From Spodoptera frugiperda (taxonomy: Eukaryota > Arthropoda > Insecta > Lepidoptera > Noctuidae): a DNA stretch of 64,000 nucleotides. The notes beneath the pieces were generated by a model that worked only from the letters and a program-made list of their open reading frames with translations, was not told the DNA's origin and ran no database searches. Positions 47,640-58,623 of this stretch are shown one piece after another (the first letter of the stretch is position 1; every line of letters starts with the position of its first letter). A program made the translations under genes and the position numbers. The stretch is from the NCBI RefSeq assembly GCF_023101765.2, contig NC_064223.1, positions 6,386,001-6,450,000 of the forward strand. The letters run 5' to 3'.

Positions 47640-49212
47640 TGAGGTTAAGTATATATGTATGCAACTATAAATACCTATATATGATATAGACCTCAAGCTA
47701 GTTTTAGGTAGCTTTAGTCTAACATCAAATACCGCTTTTAGACGAATTGCTCTTTGTTAAAACTATGTTGTATCGAAATCAGCTCAGCAATTTAGGTAAA
47801 CACAACCAAAACAGACAGATAAATACAATTTCACTTCAGACTCAGTACATTATAAAGTATTATAATACCTATTTGAACTGACTGTAGAGGTGGGAGTATT
47901 AACCTCACATTAACGTAATATTTCGAGCTGCATCATGGCTGCCTCGAAGGTTGTTTCGCATTCAATTGTAGTTCCGCATCCACTCCGGCATTGTAGTGCA
48001 AGTGTACTCAGTACGTGGCCTTTTCACAGCAAAGGAATAGGTTTTGAAATTTCTGTGCAGAGGTAAAGTAACACTGTATGCGTAAGGTAAGTATATGAGT
48101 AAGGGTTTTTTATTTAGTTTAATGAATATGAATGAGAATGTAAATGTCGTGATTACATGTTTTGTACAAAAATATTTAATTAGAAAGTAAATACATTAAT
48201 TTTATCTTAGTTGTTATTTTACACTTGGAATGGTGAATGTGACGTAATGCCGTTATTCCTGGGCGGAGTGGGTGAACGACATTTGATTGGAATTGAGTTA
48301 GTGCAAAGTCAGTTGTTGTTGGAACGCGAAAGATTATAATTATTGACTGTAGTAATTAAGTATTAAATATTGTGAACTTGACAATTCAAATTGTGAATGA
48401 AATAAATTAGTGGTTTAAAAAAAGGCGTTTTATTACATAAATTGCTAAAATATGCCACATCTCAGAAACTAGCCACTTTCGGACCAGGGACCTCAGGGCT
48501 AATTTTGTAGAAAATTGGTTGTATTATTACCTCTCGAGAGGAATACTTCGAATCCAAAGTCTAAAGATTGTGAAATTACCCTAACAAACCTCAACTTAAC
48601 ATACACTAACACAACTTACGTGAGACCCACACACATACACACACGGTTTATCTAACAAAATATTAAACACGAGATAAGCGAAACACGACACAGAACAAAT
48701 GAAAAGGAAATAGATTTCATACGATAGGCGCGAGGATACACCCCGGCCGTAGCAAGCCGTGTGAAACTTAAACAATGGACGTTAGATTATAGCGACGTAC
48801 CCGAATAAACTAAATAATATGTAAATAATATTTATACGAGAAACAATACCGACGTGCCAAGTTATGATGGAGGACCGCGCAGGAAACAACACCATTATTA
48901 TTTCGTTACAAAGACAAAAGATGTATTATCCTTCAAAGGGGTAGATCTAGGTGTATCTTTTTCAATATTTATGTGTGTGTGTGTGTTGTGTGTTCTAATT
49001 CCGGTATATTGATATTACTATATTACAGTGTCCTATAACCATAGGATAAGCAAGTATCAGCTCACGCATAGGACCCACTTAGTTTTAAGTCAAATTTCCG
49101 TAGTGTTTAGCGACTGGGCTTCTCCCAGTCATGCAGTCTATTTTGTGTCTTTAAGCTTAAGTCAGTCTCCTGCATTAAATTCACTGAGGGAAGTGGAAAC
49201 TAGCATTTTCTT
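47640..49212. other. Gene-free stretch
   Basis: AT-rich; a TG-rich microsatellite at about 48972-48992 and a CA-rich run near 48630-48650. Nothing else supported. Confidence 0.4.
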
Positions 49213-49401
49213 TTTTTCTCCTCTAATACTATCTTCAGATTTATTTCGTTGCGGGATCCAAGACAGTCATTCATGTCCATGGAACGCGCTGGACTTCAGC
49301 GTTCCAATGTTTTCACGGTAGTATCTACTGTAAATCCTGGTTTACAGGAGTTAAAGTTTCTCTTCAGGGGTATGGGAGGTTGTGCTTGTTCCATAAAAAA
49401 A
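49213..49401 (+). mobile_element. Family G A-tailed repeat, copy 1
   Basis: TTTATTTCGTTGCGGGATCC, AAGACAGTCATTCATGTC, GCTGGACTTCAGCG and GTATGGGAGGTTGTGCTTGT end in CCATAAAAAAA. The same order occurs at 50197-50376. The A tail indicates a retroposed element. No tRNA head is visible. Confidence 0.7.
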
Positions 49402-49636
49402 TATCCATAGGATCACATTATTAAGATCATAGGACAGCATACATCTACTTAAGTGTGTGTCAATTTGAATCCAGGGTTATATAACCGTAGCCGTGTTTTA
49501 ACGTGATTTAGTTCATCCATACATTCATCCAAATATACACTAGTGAACCTATTTTACCTGAAACTGGAACTGTGAATAAATTCACAGAAACAGAATACCA
49601 CTGAGAATTTCGAAATCAATTCATCTAGCAATACTT

Positions 49637-49771
49637 GGATCGACACAGTCAGGGTTCAATTTAGTAAGAATTGGATCGACCCAGTAGGGGTTCAATTTAG
49701 TAAGAATTGACTCGACCAAGTAGAGGTTCCATTTAGCACGAGTTGGCTCAACCCAGTAGGGCTTCAAACTA
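49637..49771. repeat. 36-base minisatellite, 3.75 units
   Basis: Units start at 49637, 49673, 49709 and 49745, each resembling GGATCGACCCAGTAGGGGTT followed by CAATTTAGTAAGAATT. Units 1 and 2 are nearly identical, unit 3 more diverged, unit 4 truncated. Because 36 is a multiple of three, the - strand stays open and reads as repeated 12-residue blocks such as WVDPILTKLNPY. Confidence 0.85.
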
Positions 49772-49780
49772 CCCGAAGCC

Positions 49781-49914
49781 TGTAGACTAACTAACGGGTT
49801 ACCGGGGCTCCGGTTCAAAACAGGAGAAGGAACAGGGTGGATTTTAGTCAGTAAGAGTCTGATTCCCTCTCGCATCACCCAAGATGGGAGAAGTCATTGG
49901 ATGATTTTCCCCAT
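49781..49914 (-). repeat. Family E dispersed repeat, copy 7
   Basis: TGTAGACTAACTAACGGGTT, ACCGGGGCTCCGG, AGTCAGTAAGAGTCTGATTC and GATGATTTTCCCC, reverse orientation, adjoining the 36-base minisatellite. Confidence 0.8.
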
Positions 49915-50196
49915 AAAAAGAGATTAAATACAAAAAATATTGTTTATTATGGCAAAATATGCAGTTATCATGATACAATTTACCTGTTTAATATTTTCAT
50001 TAGAACAACTTCAAGATTTGAATGCAAACACAAAAGCATTCACTAAGTAAACAACTTTTATCAGATAAATGTTGCTTTATTTCTCTCCAGGAAGTATTTT
50101 GCTTTGTAAGAACTAACAATGGAATTTGTAAATATATTTTAGGGTTTCGCAGCATCTTTGATTAAACTCTTTAAAGTAACTAAGAACAGTTACAAA

Positions 50197-50376
50197 TTTT
50201 TCTTGTCCTCTGATAATATCTTCTGATTTATTTCGTTGCGGGATTCAAGACAGTCATTCATGTCTCTGTGACGCGCCGGACTTCAGTGTTTCGGTGTTTT
50301 CATGGTTGTATTGGCAGCGGTATGGGAGGTTACATGGAGGTTATGACTTGGGCTTGTTCCATAAAAAAAAAAAAAA
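50197..50376 (+). mobile_element. Family G A-tailed repeat, copy 2
   Basis: Colinear with 49213-49401 and in the same orientation, with a 14-A tail at 50363-50376. The copies differ at scattered bases and by an indel, so they are separate insertions or an old duplication. Confidence 0.75.
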
Positions 50377-50590
50377 CTGAGAATATATTAAATGACATTG
50401 AATTCAGTGCAACTGAAACATCTGCAATCTATATTCACATTCTTTGGTTACAACTAAGTTTTCTTCATGGCTATCAGCTGTCTCAATTGATGATCTAGCT
50501 CAGTTTTTACTTGATGAGAGCGTGTCTAAAAAGAAACTCTACTGAACATTTCGAAATCAAAATATCTTCACATTTCTAAGAGTCATTAGA

Positions 50591-50844
50591 AGACTGCCTC
50601 GTTGTCTAGTGGTCGCAAGTGCCAGTGCTAGACAAGGGGTTTCGGGTTCGATTCCCGAGGTGGGCGAAGTATTACTGGACTTTTTTTCTTGAACTTGAAA
50701 ATTCTGGAAGTTATATTCAGTATAGGATTATTACATGAAACTTATAACACAAATAGTAAAATGTGGATGTGCATTGTACAGTGATATAACGTACTGTAAT
50801 GTGCACTTCTGCCTACCCCTTCAGGGATAAAAGGTGTGACGTTG
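50591..50844 (+). mobile_element. Family B tRNA-derived SINE, copy 6 (near complete)
   Basis: Head AGACTGCCTCGTTGTCTAGT, a perfect B box GGTTCGATTCC at 50645-50655, a T-rich linker, then ACATGAAACTTATAACACAA, GATGTGCATTGTACAGTG, AATGTGCACTTCTGCCTACC and GGGATAAAAGGTGTGACGTT. This is the reference copy for the family in this window. Confidence 0.85.
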
Positions 50845-51153
50845 TATCACTAGAAGATTAAACTCATGACACTCAAAAAATGTATTGTAATAACTAAACC
50901 AATGCAATATATTTACTGTTTTGGAGTACAACTTAACATTTCAAAAGGTCAGCCGACCTAGCTCCCGCTGTTCATGAAATCTGAAACTTCCTGAATCACG
51001 GCGCTAATGAGTGTACAAGCAAAACCGACTGAAGCTGACCGCTCTGTTAGCCTGGAAAGACAGACTAAATGTAACTAAAATACACGCAGGAAGAAATAGG
51101 GAAAACCACGGCTGTTTGTAACGTGGGTCGATTGTTATAGACATTATAAAACG

Positions 51154-51309
51154 CAACGTCACGCCTTTTATCCCCGAAGGGTTTAGGGGGGAGGTAGCTT
51201 TGGAAGCCTATTGCCTTATATACTGAAAAAAGTCCAGTAATACTTTGCCCGAAACCGAGACCACTCCGGCAATTGCACTTGCGGACCACTCAACCAACGA
51301 GGCAGTCTA
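51154..51309 (-). mobile_element. Family B SINE, copy 7 (inverted)
   Basis: AACGTCACGCCTTTTATCCC, AGTCCAGTAATACTTTGCCC, a B-box region complement and CACTCAACCAACGAGGCAGT. It lacks most of the body. It faces copy 6 across about 310 bases. Confidence 0.8.
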
Positions 51310-51756
51310 TATAATACACAAATTAACGAACAAGAATTGAAGTCAAAGCATCAGCGTCGAACTCGAAATTGATGTGTTCGCTTCGAGATTCTTTGCCGAT
51401 GATCCACAAACTGTTCACCAATCTCAGTCCCCTCTACTAAAGAAAGCAAATGAAATTTTACGTCCCCTTTAACAGCTTATTTCATTAGAAGGCAAATAAT
51501 TACGCGGTCCACTTAATGTCAAACACTCTCCACGTATGGTCAAGAGTAAACAGCAAATAATCGTTCCTAAGTCTACGAAATGAGGTTGTGATTACACAGA
51601 AATTAATTTACCTGTTTAATCAAAGGACAGAAAATGTAACATGCGTTGTATCTTATAAGTCTATTTGTACCTTTTCGTTTGGGTTCAACTCACGTGTTTG
51701 ATTTTAGGAGTCGTAATATTATGTTAGATAGCATATAATTTATCATGTAAGCATTT

Positions 51757-51975
51757 TTTATCGACTTCAAAAAAGGAGGTTGTTTTTTTCGTCGGTCGAG
51801 GTCGGTGCCATAAGCTCATATAAAAAAATATAACTTAATGGTCACAAAATTGTAAACAGCTTAACAATAATACATTAGAAGTGGGTGCCATAACCTATCA
51901 GCACTAATAATAGTTAACTTTTGCTTTTTAAGTTTTACCTTATGTTTTGTTTTAGTTTTTTTTTAAAGTCGGTTT
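51757..51975 (+). mobile_element. Family K LINE-tail-like fragment
   Basis: TCGACTTCAAAAAAGGAGGT, GGTCGGTGCCATAAGCTCAT and a later GGGTGCCATAACCTATCAGC with AAAGTCGGTTT at the end. Segments with GACTTCAAAAAAGGAGG are, from memory, common in 3' regions of lepidopteran retroelements. AAAGTCGG also occurs near 60821, with related words near 54116 and 60774. Confidence 0.5.
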
Positions 51976-52455
51976 CTTAAACACAGTTTTTTATTTTTTA
52001 GAACTTAGTCAAAGTTGTTCCAGAGAAAATTTAATACATTTTAGGTACAATTTATCCAACATGATATGTTGGAAAATTGCACTTTGCTAATTGCACCAGC
52101 AAATGTAAATAACATTAAACCGACATAAACCACGACACATTTCATGGTTCGAAAAGTTGAGAGTTCAGTAAAATGACGTCACAATGTAATGACCGCTAAT
52201 TAAGGCTTGCCACTAGCAGCATTAATTTGTCGCAACAACAAGAATCAGCGGCAGTTTGTTGAATGAACAATGATGCGTTACTGCGTGACCGAACGCGAAC
52301 TAATCGATACAATAGGTGCATACAACTCTTACGTTATTGGTGACTAAGCTGAGACAAGATCACTTGACACTGGACATTGATGAAAAGTAAAATATTTGAT
52401 ATACATATGTATAGGTTTCTTGCAATTTCTAAATTTCTTTTTTTCGTTGGTATAT

Positions 52456-52871
52456 TATACAATGTGATAGATGTGGGACTTCTAACCCGTTAAGGCTGAG
52501 TACTACATCTAATTTTATCGACAAAAAAAATAATATGGGGGTTGAACCCCTAATTGAAAATATTGAAAAATAGTGATTTTTTCGGTAAAAATAATTCACA
52601 AATGATTTTTTTTCTCACCAAAACATTATCAAACATATGAAAAAAGTAATGAATTAGTTAGCCAAGGTTATTAGCTACCGTTTGTCGTTTTTTTTTTGTT
52701 TCTACGATGCATACAACCTTTGATATCAAAAAAAGTAAAGAAAATATTAAAATAGCCATAACTTTTAGGGGGAGGGGATTCGACCCCTTCGACCCCCGAC
52801 TTTTGTCGATAAAATTAGATGTAGTACTCAGCCTTAACGGGTTAGAAGTCTCAACCCTATCACATTGTATA
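52456..52871. mobile_element. Foldback DNA element with 71-base terminal inverted repeats
   Basis: The left arm 52456-52526 and right arm 52801-52871 are complementary at about 67 of 71 positions; the mismatches cluster in one 7-base patch (ATGTGGG versus GGTTGAG). Shared arm sequence includes ACTTCTAACCCGTTAAGGCT and AGATGTAGTACTCAGCC. Total length is 416 bases with no transposase. Long, nearly identical arms suggest a young MITE or foldback element. Target-site duplication not resolved. Confidence 0.8.
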
Positions 52872-52939
52872 CTAACCTACCCATGTCCACTTTAGAGTAT
52901 CACATTATCGTATATATACATACAGTCATACATATATGA

Positions 52940-53003
52940 CCTCACGCCTGTCTCCCATGGGGGAAGCAGAGGCAATGGAACGCCATTTGTTACGAATCTT
53001 ACA
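52940..53003 (-). repeat. Family C repeat, copy 2
   Basis: CCTCACGCCTGTCTCCCATG and GGAACGCCATTTGTTACGAA are the inverse of 47571-47633. Confidence 0.65.
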
Positions 53004-53507
53004 TACATTATTATCAGCCAGTAAAATCAAGATTTTATGAAAAAATTTAAGCGATTGCAACTTAATTTAAATCAAGTTATCTATAATTAATAGTAATAAA
53101 CCAAAGCGACATTAATCATTATTACATTTAATTGTGTAAAAGTTAATTAGTTAATTGATCTTTCATCGATGAAGATTGCGAGATTGTTTGTTGTGGTGTG
53201 GCAAAATGTTTTTTTTACTCGATTGTTTTTGTTTGTGTTTCATTGTCTCACTGTGATCTGTAGATGTTTGCGTAGATACGAGTATATACGTACGTATGAC
53301 ATTGTGATTGTACTACGAACTTCATTAGCAATAATATGATGTTTGATAAAACAACATGACCAATAAACTGCTAGAATCTGTCTATATTGTGTTTATTGAA
53401 CCATAAAATACTTTATGATATCTAGTTATCGAAATTTTGAATTTAAAAGAACAATATTTAAGATAGTTTTTTTGCATATAAGTTTTTAAAATCACATGTC
53501 ACTAACA

Positions 53508-53652
53508 CTATTATTAGAACTCGAAACGGAATATTTACCATGTTTTTCTTCAGTTCATCCGTGATCATGGCGCTTGCAACAGTGCCGAAATATCGGAAAC
53601 TCATATAAATAGAAAAACATGGTAAATATCCCGTTTCAAGTTCTAATAATAG
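53508..53652. mobile_element. 145-base foldback element with 41-base inverted repeats
   Basis: Arms 53508-53548 (CTATTATTAGAACTCGAAAC and ATATTTACCATGTTTTTC) and 53612-53652 are complementary with two mismatches. The 63-base interior contains GTGATCATGGCGCTTGCAAC and GTGCCGAAATATCGGAAACT. One arm plus this interior recurs as a poly(A)-tailed insert at 43710-43824. Confidence 0.85.
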
Positions 53653-53662
53653 TTTTTTGCGT

Positions 53663-53709
53663 GTTTATTAATTATTTTTGTTTATTAATTATTTTTGTTT
53701 ATTAATTAT
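53663..53709. repeat. 17-base minisatellite, about 2.8 units
   Basis: GTTTATTAATTATTTTT repeats exactly at 53663 and 53680, with a partial third unit. It sits between the foldback element and a family D tail. Confidence 0.85.
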
Positions 53710-53800
53710 CGAGTGTCCATGGGTTCGAGTTGCCACGCGGCAATTGCTTACCCATCAGGTAATCTGTCTGATCGTTTACGGGCTTATTACATAAAAAAAT
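53710..53800 (+). mobile_element. Family D retroelement 3' end, copy 4 (truncated)
   Basis: CGAGTGTCCATGGGTTCGAG, CAATTGCTTACCCATCAGGT, CGTTTACGGGCTTATTACAT and an A-rich end match the distal part of copy 1. Confidence 0.7.
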
Positions 53801-54016
53801 ATTTCAATTTGGACGACTAACACACAAAATTAAGGATCGATTTTTTTGACAAGACTCAATCGAAGCATAATTAATAATCTAAAAAATAATAGGTACGTCA
53901 AGTAGGTACTTACGTACTTATTATTCGTAATAGATATTACTCTCCGACTTTGTTAACCTCTTCTAAACCTCTTAAAACCTGCGAACGTATTAGCAACAAT
54001 AAAAAATAGAACTTCA

Positions 54017-54135
54017 AATAAAAAGCGAAAAAAGTTGTGGTAGTCGATGGCTTTTACTTTGTTTGGATTCCCTTTGTGACAGACTTCCGTCACTAAAGTT
54101 ATTTTTCGCTTTTTGAAGTCGGTTTTTCATTTTTG
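54017..54135. repeat. Family K fragment with weak foldback arms
   Basis: AAAAAGCGAAAAAAGTT on the left is partly mirrored by AACTTTAGTGACG... arm sequence ending TTTTTCGCTTTTTGAAG on the right, followed by TCGGTTTTTC. An internal GTGACAGACTTCCGTCAC hairpin lies in between. Confidence 0.4.
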
Positions 54136-54218
54136 TTAAAACGTATTTTTTAATCTTTTTAGTTCTGATGGTGCTTTAACTCCTTTCACATGCCATGTTC
54201 AATGCTTTTAATTTAATA

Positions 54219-54385
54219 GGAGCTGCGGACTATCAAGTGGATTTACCGGTGCTTCGGCTCAAAGGGCAGGAGGGTAGAAGTAGTAATAGGGCAGAAGCAG
54301 GGAGTTTTGGTCAGCAAGAGTCTGACACTCCGTCTCACCTCGCCCAAGGCAGAAGTTATTGGATGATTTTCCCCCCTTAAAAAAG
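54219..54385 (-). repeat. Family E dispersed repeat, copy 8
   Basis: GAGCTGCGGACTATCAAGTG, CAGCAAGAGTCTGACACTCC and GGATGATTTTCCCCCC, reverse orientation, with an extra GGAGGGTAGAAGTAGTAATA-type insert relative to other copies. Confidence 0.75.
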
Positions 54386-54389
54386 GGTA

Positions 54390-55501
54390 GATGCCATCTG
54401 ATATGTGTTTCAGAACACAGCCAATTCCATTTTTTAAATAAAAGAACATTCGAGAGAGAGGATTATAAAAGTTGATAGACAAAAGAGGATCGTTACTGAA
54501 ACTTTGAATACGCAGAATCGATTTAAATATTAATTATTCGTTTCTCTTTCATATGTTACGCGCTCGGGAAATTGCGAAGATAACCCAGTAAAGAGAATAG
54601 AAGATTTTAGCAAGCTTAATAAAAGCAATTTACTGTACCAATTAATAAAGTTCATATTTCCAAGCGAATTTCTTTAATCCGATTTATGTAGGCAGATAAC
54701 TACAATCCAAGGAAATATTTAGAAACCTTGTCAGCACTATTTAAATGAACGCCTACGCTTGCCAGACCAAAGAAAATACGTAAGGAGCTACCTTCGTGTT
54801 CAATAACAAAGAGGTAATAAAATGTAAGGAACGTGAAATGAATTTACAGATATAGAAATGAAGTCTGCGGTTTGGCAATTGAAACTACCAGCCTCCCTCG
54901 ACAGAACGTAAAAGTTAAAGTTTACTAACTCAATGAGAAAATCCTGCATTATGATACCCAAATTGGATGGCGAAATCCTCTAAGTAATTCGAGTGATCAT
55001 TCAGCTTTACGTAGCCGTAGTATACATACCTACTGCTATCGGTTTGCGGATGAAACTCACTGAGCAGCGAAAATTTAAATCGAGAACTCATAGTTAAGGT
55101 TCAAGGATTATGCGCCATGGACAATGTGAGGCAAAATTAATGATTCGGGATCTTCTGTTTACCCAAAATATTAAATTGGGGATTTGAATATGTTACTTAA
55201 TTGTGCTGTTAAAACGCAGATAACCGGCACAACAGAAGCTTATGTTTAATCAGAGTATAATAACCACCGACTAGATACTTGTTCAGTTAATATTTGCTAC
55301 GACCCTAGCTACTATACACAATCATGCTGAAACAATCAAATATTTCCGACCGCCGCAGGCCTACGCATATTACTCACTTACTATACTTTAGTATGGGAAT
55401 CGGAGAAACACACGCACAGTGCGAACTTGTGTGGAAATAAACATTTACCTTGCAATGGCTACCCATTCATTTGACAATTAGAACGTTTTTGTTATTTCCG
55501 T
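54390..55501. other. Gene-free stretch
   Basis: AT-rich. If the exon at 55537-55817 is real, this is its 3' intron or UTR. A GAGAGAGAG run lies near 54452. Confidence 0.4.
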
Positions 55502-55536
55502 TTACACATAATAAATGCTTGTGCAATGAGATATAC

Positions 55537-55817
55537 CTTTCAAATAATTCACAAAGGCAAAGCACGGTCTTAAGTTAGAACTATCAAGACTCGAGTTCGG
55601 GTTTTCCTGTGAGGCTGTGTTTTGTCTCACTCTAGCGGCTAGTATGACGGAGCTGTAAATGTTGCGTCTCCTTCTAACTTGAGAAGGCTTGCGCGGAAAG
55701 AGAATGTGGGTAACGAACGACCTTTTGCCGTTATGGGCAAGCAGTGCGGCCCGTGCGTTCACCGGGAGCGGTACATTCGGCTGCGGCCACACTACATCGC
55801 GCCGATACTCTGACAAG
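55537..55817 (-). CDS. Probable internal coding exon, product uncertain
   Basis: On the - strand an unbroken ten-T tract ending in TTTTTTCAG is a textbook acceptor directly before an open, GC-richer coding stretch. The exon could end at AAAG|GTATAT (donor at 55536), giving 93 whole codons plus split codons, or run to TAA at 55502. The peptide starts LSEYRRDVVWPQPNVPL, continues through an Arg-rich block (VRRRRN) and later a Ser/Asn-rich part. SEY-x3-[F/V]-x-W resembles the short microtubule-binding repeats of MDM1 and SAXO-type proteins, but one short match is weak. Composition differs clearly from the random AT-rich frames nearby. Confidence 0.45.
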
Positions 55818-55859
55818 CTGAAAAAAAAAATTACGTAAATATTACAGCACTCACGCATT

Positions 55860-56881
55860 GATTATGAAACGTCTGTGACTGGAAGGTCGAGTCCTGGACA
55901 TCCTCACGTAACGTGTGCATTGTGCGTCCGCGTTTACTTGTTTGTGCGATCCTGTTTGACCCTGGTGATTTTATTTTATTATATTGTTTTGTAACCCTCT
56001 CCCGTGGTGTTCATTGTATCGTTCATTTCTGTGTTTCTGTTGTGATTTATTTCTGTATCTTTGGATTGTCACTGGAGTTGTTGGTAAGTAAAAAATATTA
56101 TGGTTTTCTCATTTTTTTAGTCAATATTTTTTTCAACATGCATGTTTTTATTTTGTCATTAGTGATCGTTCGTTTTGGTTCAATTATTGCTTGATTATTG
56201 CACTCGATTTGTTTATAATAATATTTATTTCATTAATTAATTATTTTATTGGCTATTGTAATAAATATAAGATAGAGTTCCTGCATGGTTGTTCCCTGTC
56301 CAAGTATAAAATATTTACATATAGCAAATACCAACGTGAAATTTCGAAAGCTGTATGTTTTATTGAGAGCAATATCGTATATTCGGAGAAAAACATAACA
56401 GTAGAAAAAATACGTTTGTTATTATTTTTCAACGAAATGATATTTTCTGTCGAATATATCGTAGATAGTACCGAGATTGTATAAAAAAAAAAAACATGGA
56501 ACTGCGAAAAACAGTCGACAAAAGAAATAATAAAAGAAAACGCATTTAAAGCTCCTAATACTAAAGTAATCGGGTCTGCAAGACTCCTAAATTTGGCGAC
56601 AGACATTAAAAGGGGTTTTGGCTCTTATTTTATCTGTCGGTTGCAGCCAAACGATTAATTATGGCGTATTATAATGCTTTATGACCCCCATTTATTTGTA
56701 CAATTGTCATTCCGAAGATTGCATGGGGGAAACTCAGGGTATTTATTAACCAACTTCAGAAAAGAAGGAAGATGTATATATGTATGTTTGTCTGCCGTCA
56801 TCTGGCGACTGACTGAACAGATTTTTAACCGATTTAATAGAAAAAATTGTGGTTGATGTCGGATTATTTTTCAAAATTATA
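55860..56881. other. Gene-free, T-rich stretch
   Basis: The 93- to 117-codon frames at 55.9-56.6 kb are Ile/Phe/Leu-rich translations of T-rich DNA. If 55537-55817 is an exon, this is intron or upstream sequence. A fragment near 56748-56850 (CCAACTTCAGAAAAGAAGGA) resembles family K. Confidence 0.4.
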
Positions 56882-56965
56882 TTTGACGGTCTCTGTAGTA
56901 GAGCGGCTGTACAAGTAAGCATGACCGAGTGTGGAGGCTTGGGTTCAAAGATCGCATCTTCTTAA
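56882..56965 (+). mobile_element. tRNA-like SINE head (family O)
   Basis: ACGGTCTCTGTAGTAGAGCG resembles an A box, followed about 50 bases later by GGGTTCAAAGATC, a B-box-like sequence. Spacing fits a tRNA-derived promoter. It is a single degenerate copy, so it is not called a functional tRNA. Confidence 0.4.
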
Positions 56966-56999
56966 ATCTTACTTTTGTTTATTACGAAATTCTGAGTCA

Positions 57000-58282
57000 C
57001 GGAATCTGTAACCGTGTTCGTTTTACAATAGTCGCGTCCCCGATTTCAACAGATTGCTCAAATTGATTAAAACTAGATGAACTATGAGTTGAATACCTCT
57101 GCCTAATTTGACACGATGAATAAAAACTCTATCAATACTTAAAAAATGAGGTTTCTCCTAGTTGCCTACTGACCATCCAATGTCACCCACTCAGTGACCG
57201 CAAACAGAAATACATAAGTATAAATAGGTAGGTACATTGATATATATATAGTATATACAATAGGCTTCATCAATACCATTCAATGTTAACAGGATCTACC
57301 TTGAGATGTATTTTTGAGAAATCGCCAACAGGAAAACCCAATAACAAATGTTTGAACCCTTGGACTTTCTATAATGATGTGGATGTCACTGTGTCAATGG
57401 AGTATGGAGTACCAAAACCGTTGACAATAACAACGTGTATTGAAAAACGTATATTTTTTCTTTACTTTTTCCTTGAAAATTTACGTTTTAAGTTAATCTC
57501 AGATACCACTGAATGTAATGACAACCCATAACGATCGTATTTATTTAGGGAATTAGCGTATTACGATAATCTAGCTTAAAGTCACCAAAGAACCAGAAAA
57601 ACGAAAATTCATCATCATCTTTCAGTTTTTGGTACATTACGCACTAAAACCGAATTTGGGAACCGCTAAGCTATTCTGTAATTTTCAATTCGGAAGATCG
57701 AAGTGAACTCGATCGCGGTCCACCATGTCATTGGTTGTGAGAATAATCTCGACCAAAGTCGGATGAGAATGCGATCGAGCGCACTTGGAAAGTTCGAATT
57801 GACACTTACAGAATCGCTTATTGTATTGTTACTTACTAATTTCAAGGTCCTCATCGTGTATCAAAATGACGTCAATGATTTAAAAAAAAACCCTACATTT
57901 TTGGGGAATCCATTTAGTCTTTAGTTTTTTCCAACAAGACTAGGGGTGAACATGAGTCATAGTCATATTCACCTTGTTAAAATATGAAATGAAAACGCAC
58001 ATTTTACAATTCATTTTGCGGTACTTCGCATAGAAAACCAACAAAAAAAGATATTAAAACTTATATAAGTACATTAGAGGAAAGAAAAAAAAATAAATCG
58101 TGGGCGGAACCTTTGGGAAATTAATAGCTGACTTTTGTTTTTCGAAGGAGTAGGCGGCTCTGAACTTTTATTTGATTTCAGTTCATTGCCAAATGATTTA
58201 TAGTCTTGTTGATACGATGACCGACGGTCTCTTAATGTTTTCGATTGCCCAGTTCCAATCACTCAAGACCAAGACCGAGACT
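57000..58282. other. Gene-free stretch
   Basis: AT-rich. An 82-codon + frame at 57283-57531 starts with ATG and has a fairly balanced middle (NKCLNPWTFYNDVDV) but no splice or family support. Confidence 0.35.
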
Positions 58283-58467
58283 TACTAATATTACGAGTAT
58301 AAATGCGAAAGTTTGTGTGTTTGTTTGTTACTCAATTATGTCAAAACCGCTGAAGAATTCGAGATGAAATTTAGAACATGGATAGATTATGGTTTGGAGT
58401 AACACACAAGGTTTCCATGGAATTTTATTCCATGGCAATGCGGGCGAAGCCGCTGGCAGAAGCTAGT
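58283..58467 (+). mobile_element. Family H LINE-tail repeat, copy 1 of a tandem pair
   Basis: ACTAATATTACGAGTATAAA, TGCGAAAGTTTGTGTGTTTG, GATGAAATTTAGAACATGGA, TAGATTATGGTTTGGAGTAA and GGCGAAGCCGCTGGCAGAAG, ending in GCTAGTG. I recall this layout as a very common lepidopteran retroelement end. Confidence 0.7.
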
Positions 58468-58623
58468 GTTATAAATGCGAAAGATAGTGTATGTTTGCGA
58501 GTAACGGCTGCAGGGATCGGGATGAAATTTGTAATAAGGGGGAAAATTATGGTCTGAAATAACACATAAACTTTTTATTCCATAGGAACATGGGCGGAGC
58601 CGCGGACAGAACCTATTGTCCAA
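58468..58623 (+). mobile_element. Family H LINE-tail repeat, copy 2 of a tandem pair
   Basis: Starts again with TTATAAATGCGAAAGATAGT right after copy 1 and follows it colinearly to GGCGGAGCCGCGGACAGAAC. It is diverged, so the pair is two insertions at the same preferred target or an old duplication. Confidence 0.7.

Noticed and set aside
50591..50665. Functional tRNA gene suggested by GGTTCGATTCC
   Set aside because: Same reason: it is the head of family B, found in several copies with a common downstream body.
56253..56606. 117-codon - strand open frame
   Set aside because: Low-complexity Ile/Phe/Leu/Ser composition from AT-rich DNA, overlapped by an open frame on the other strand, with no splice or family support.
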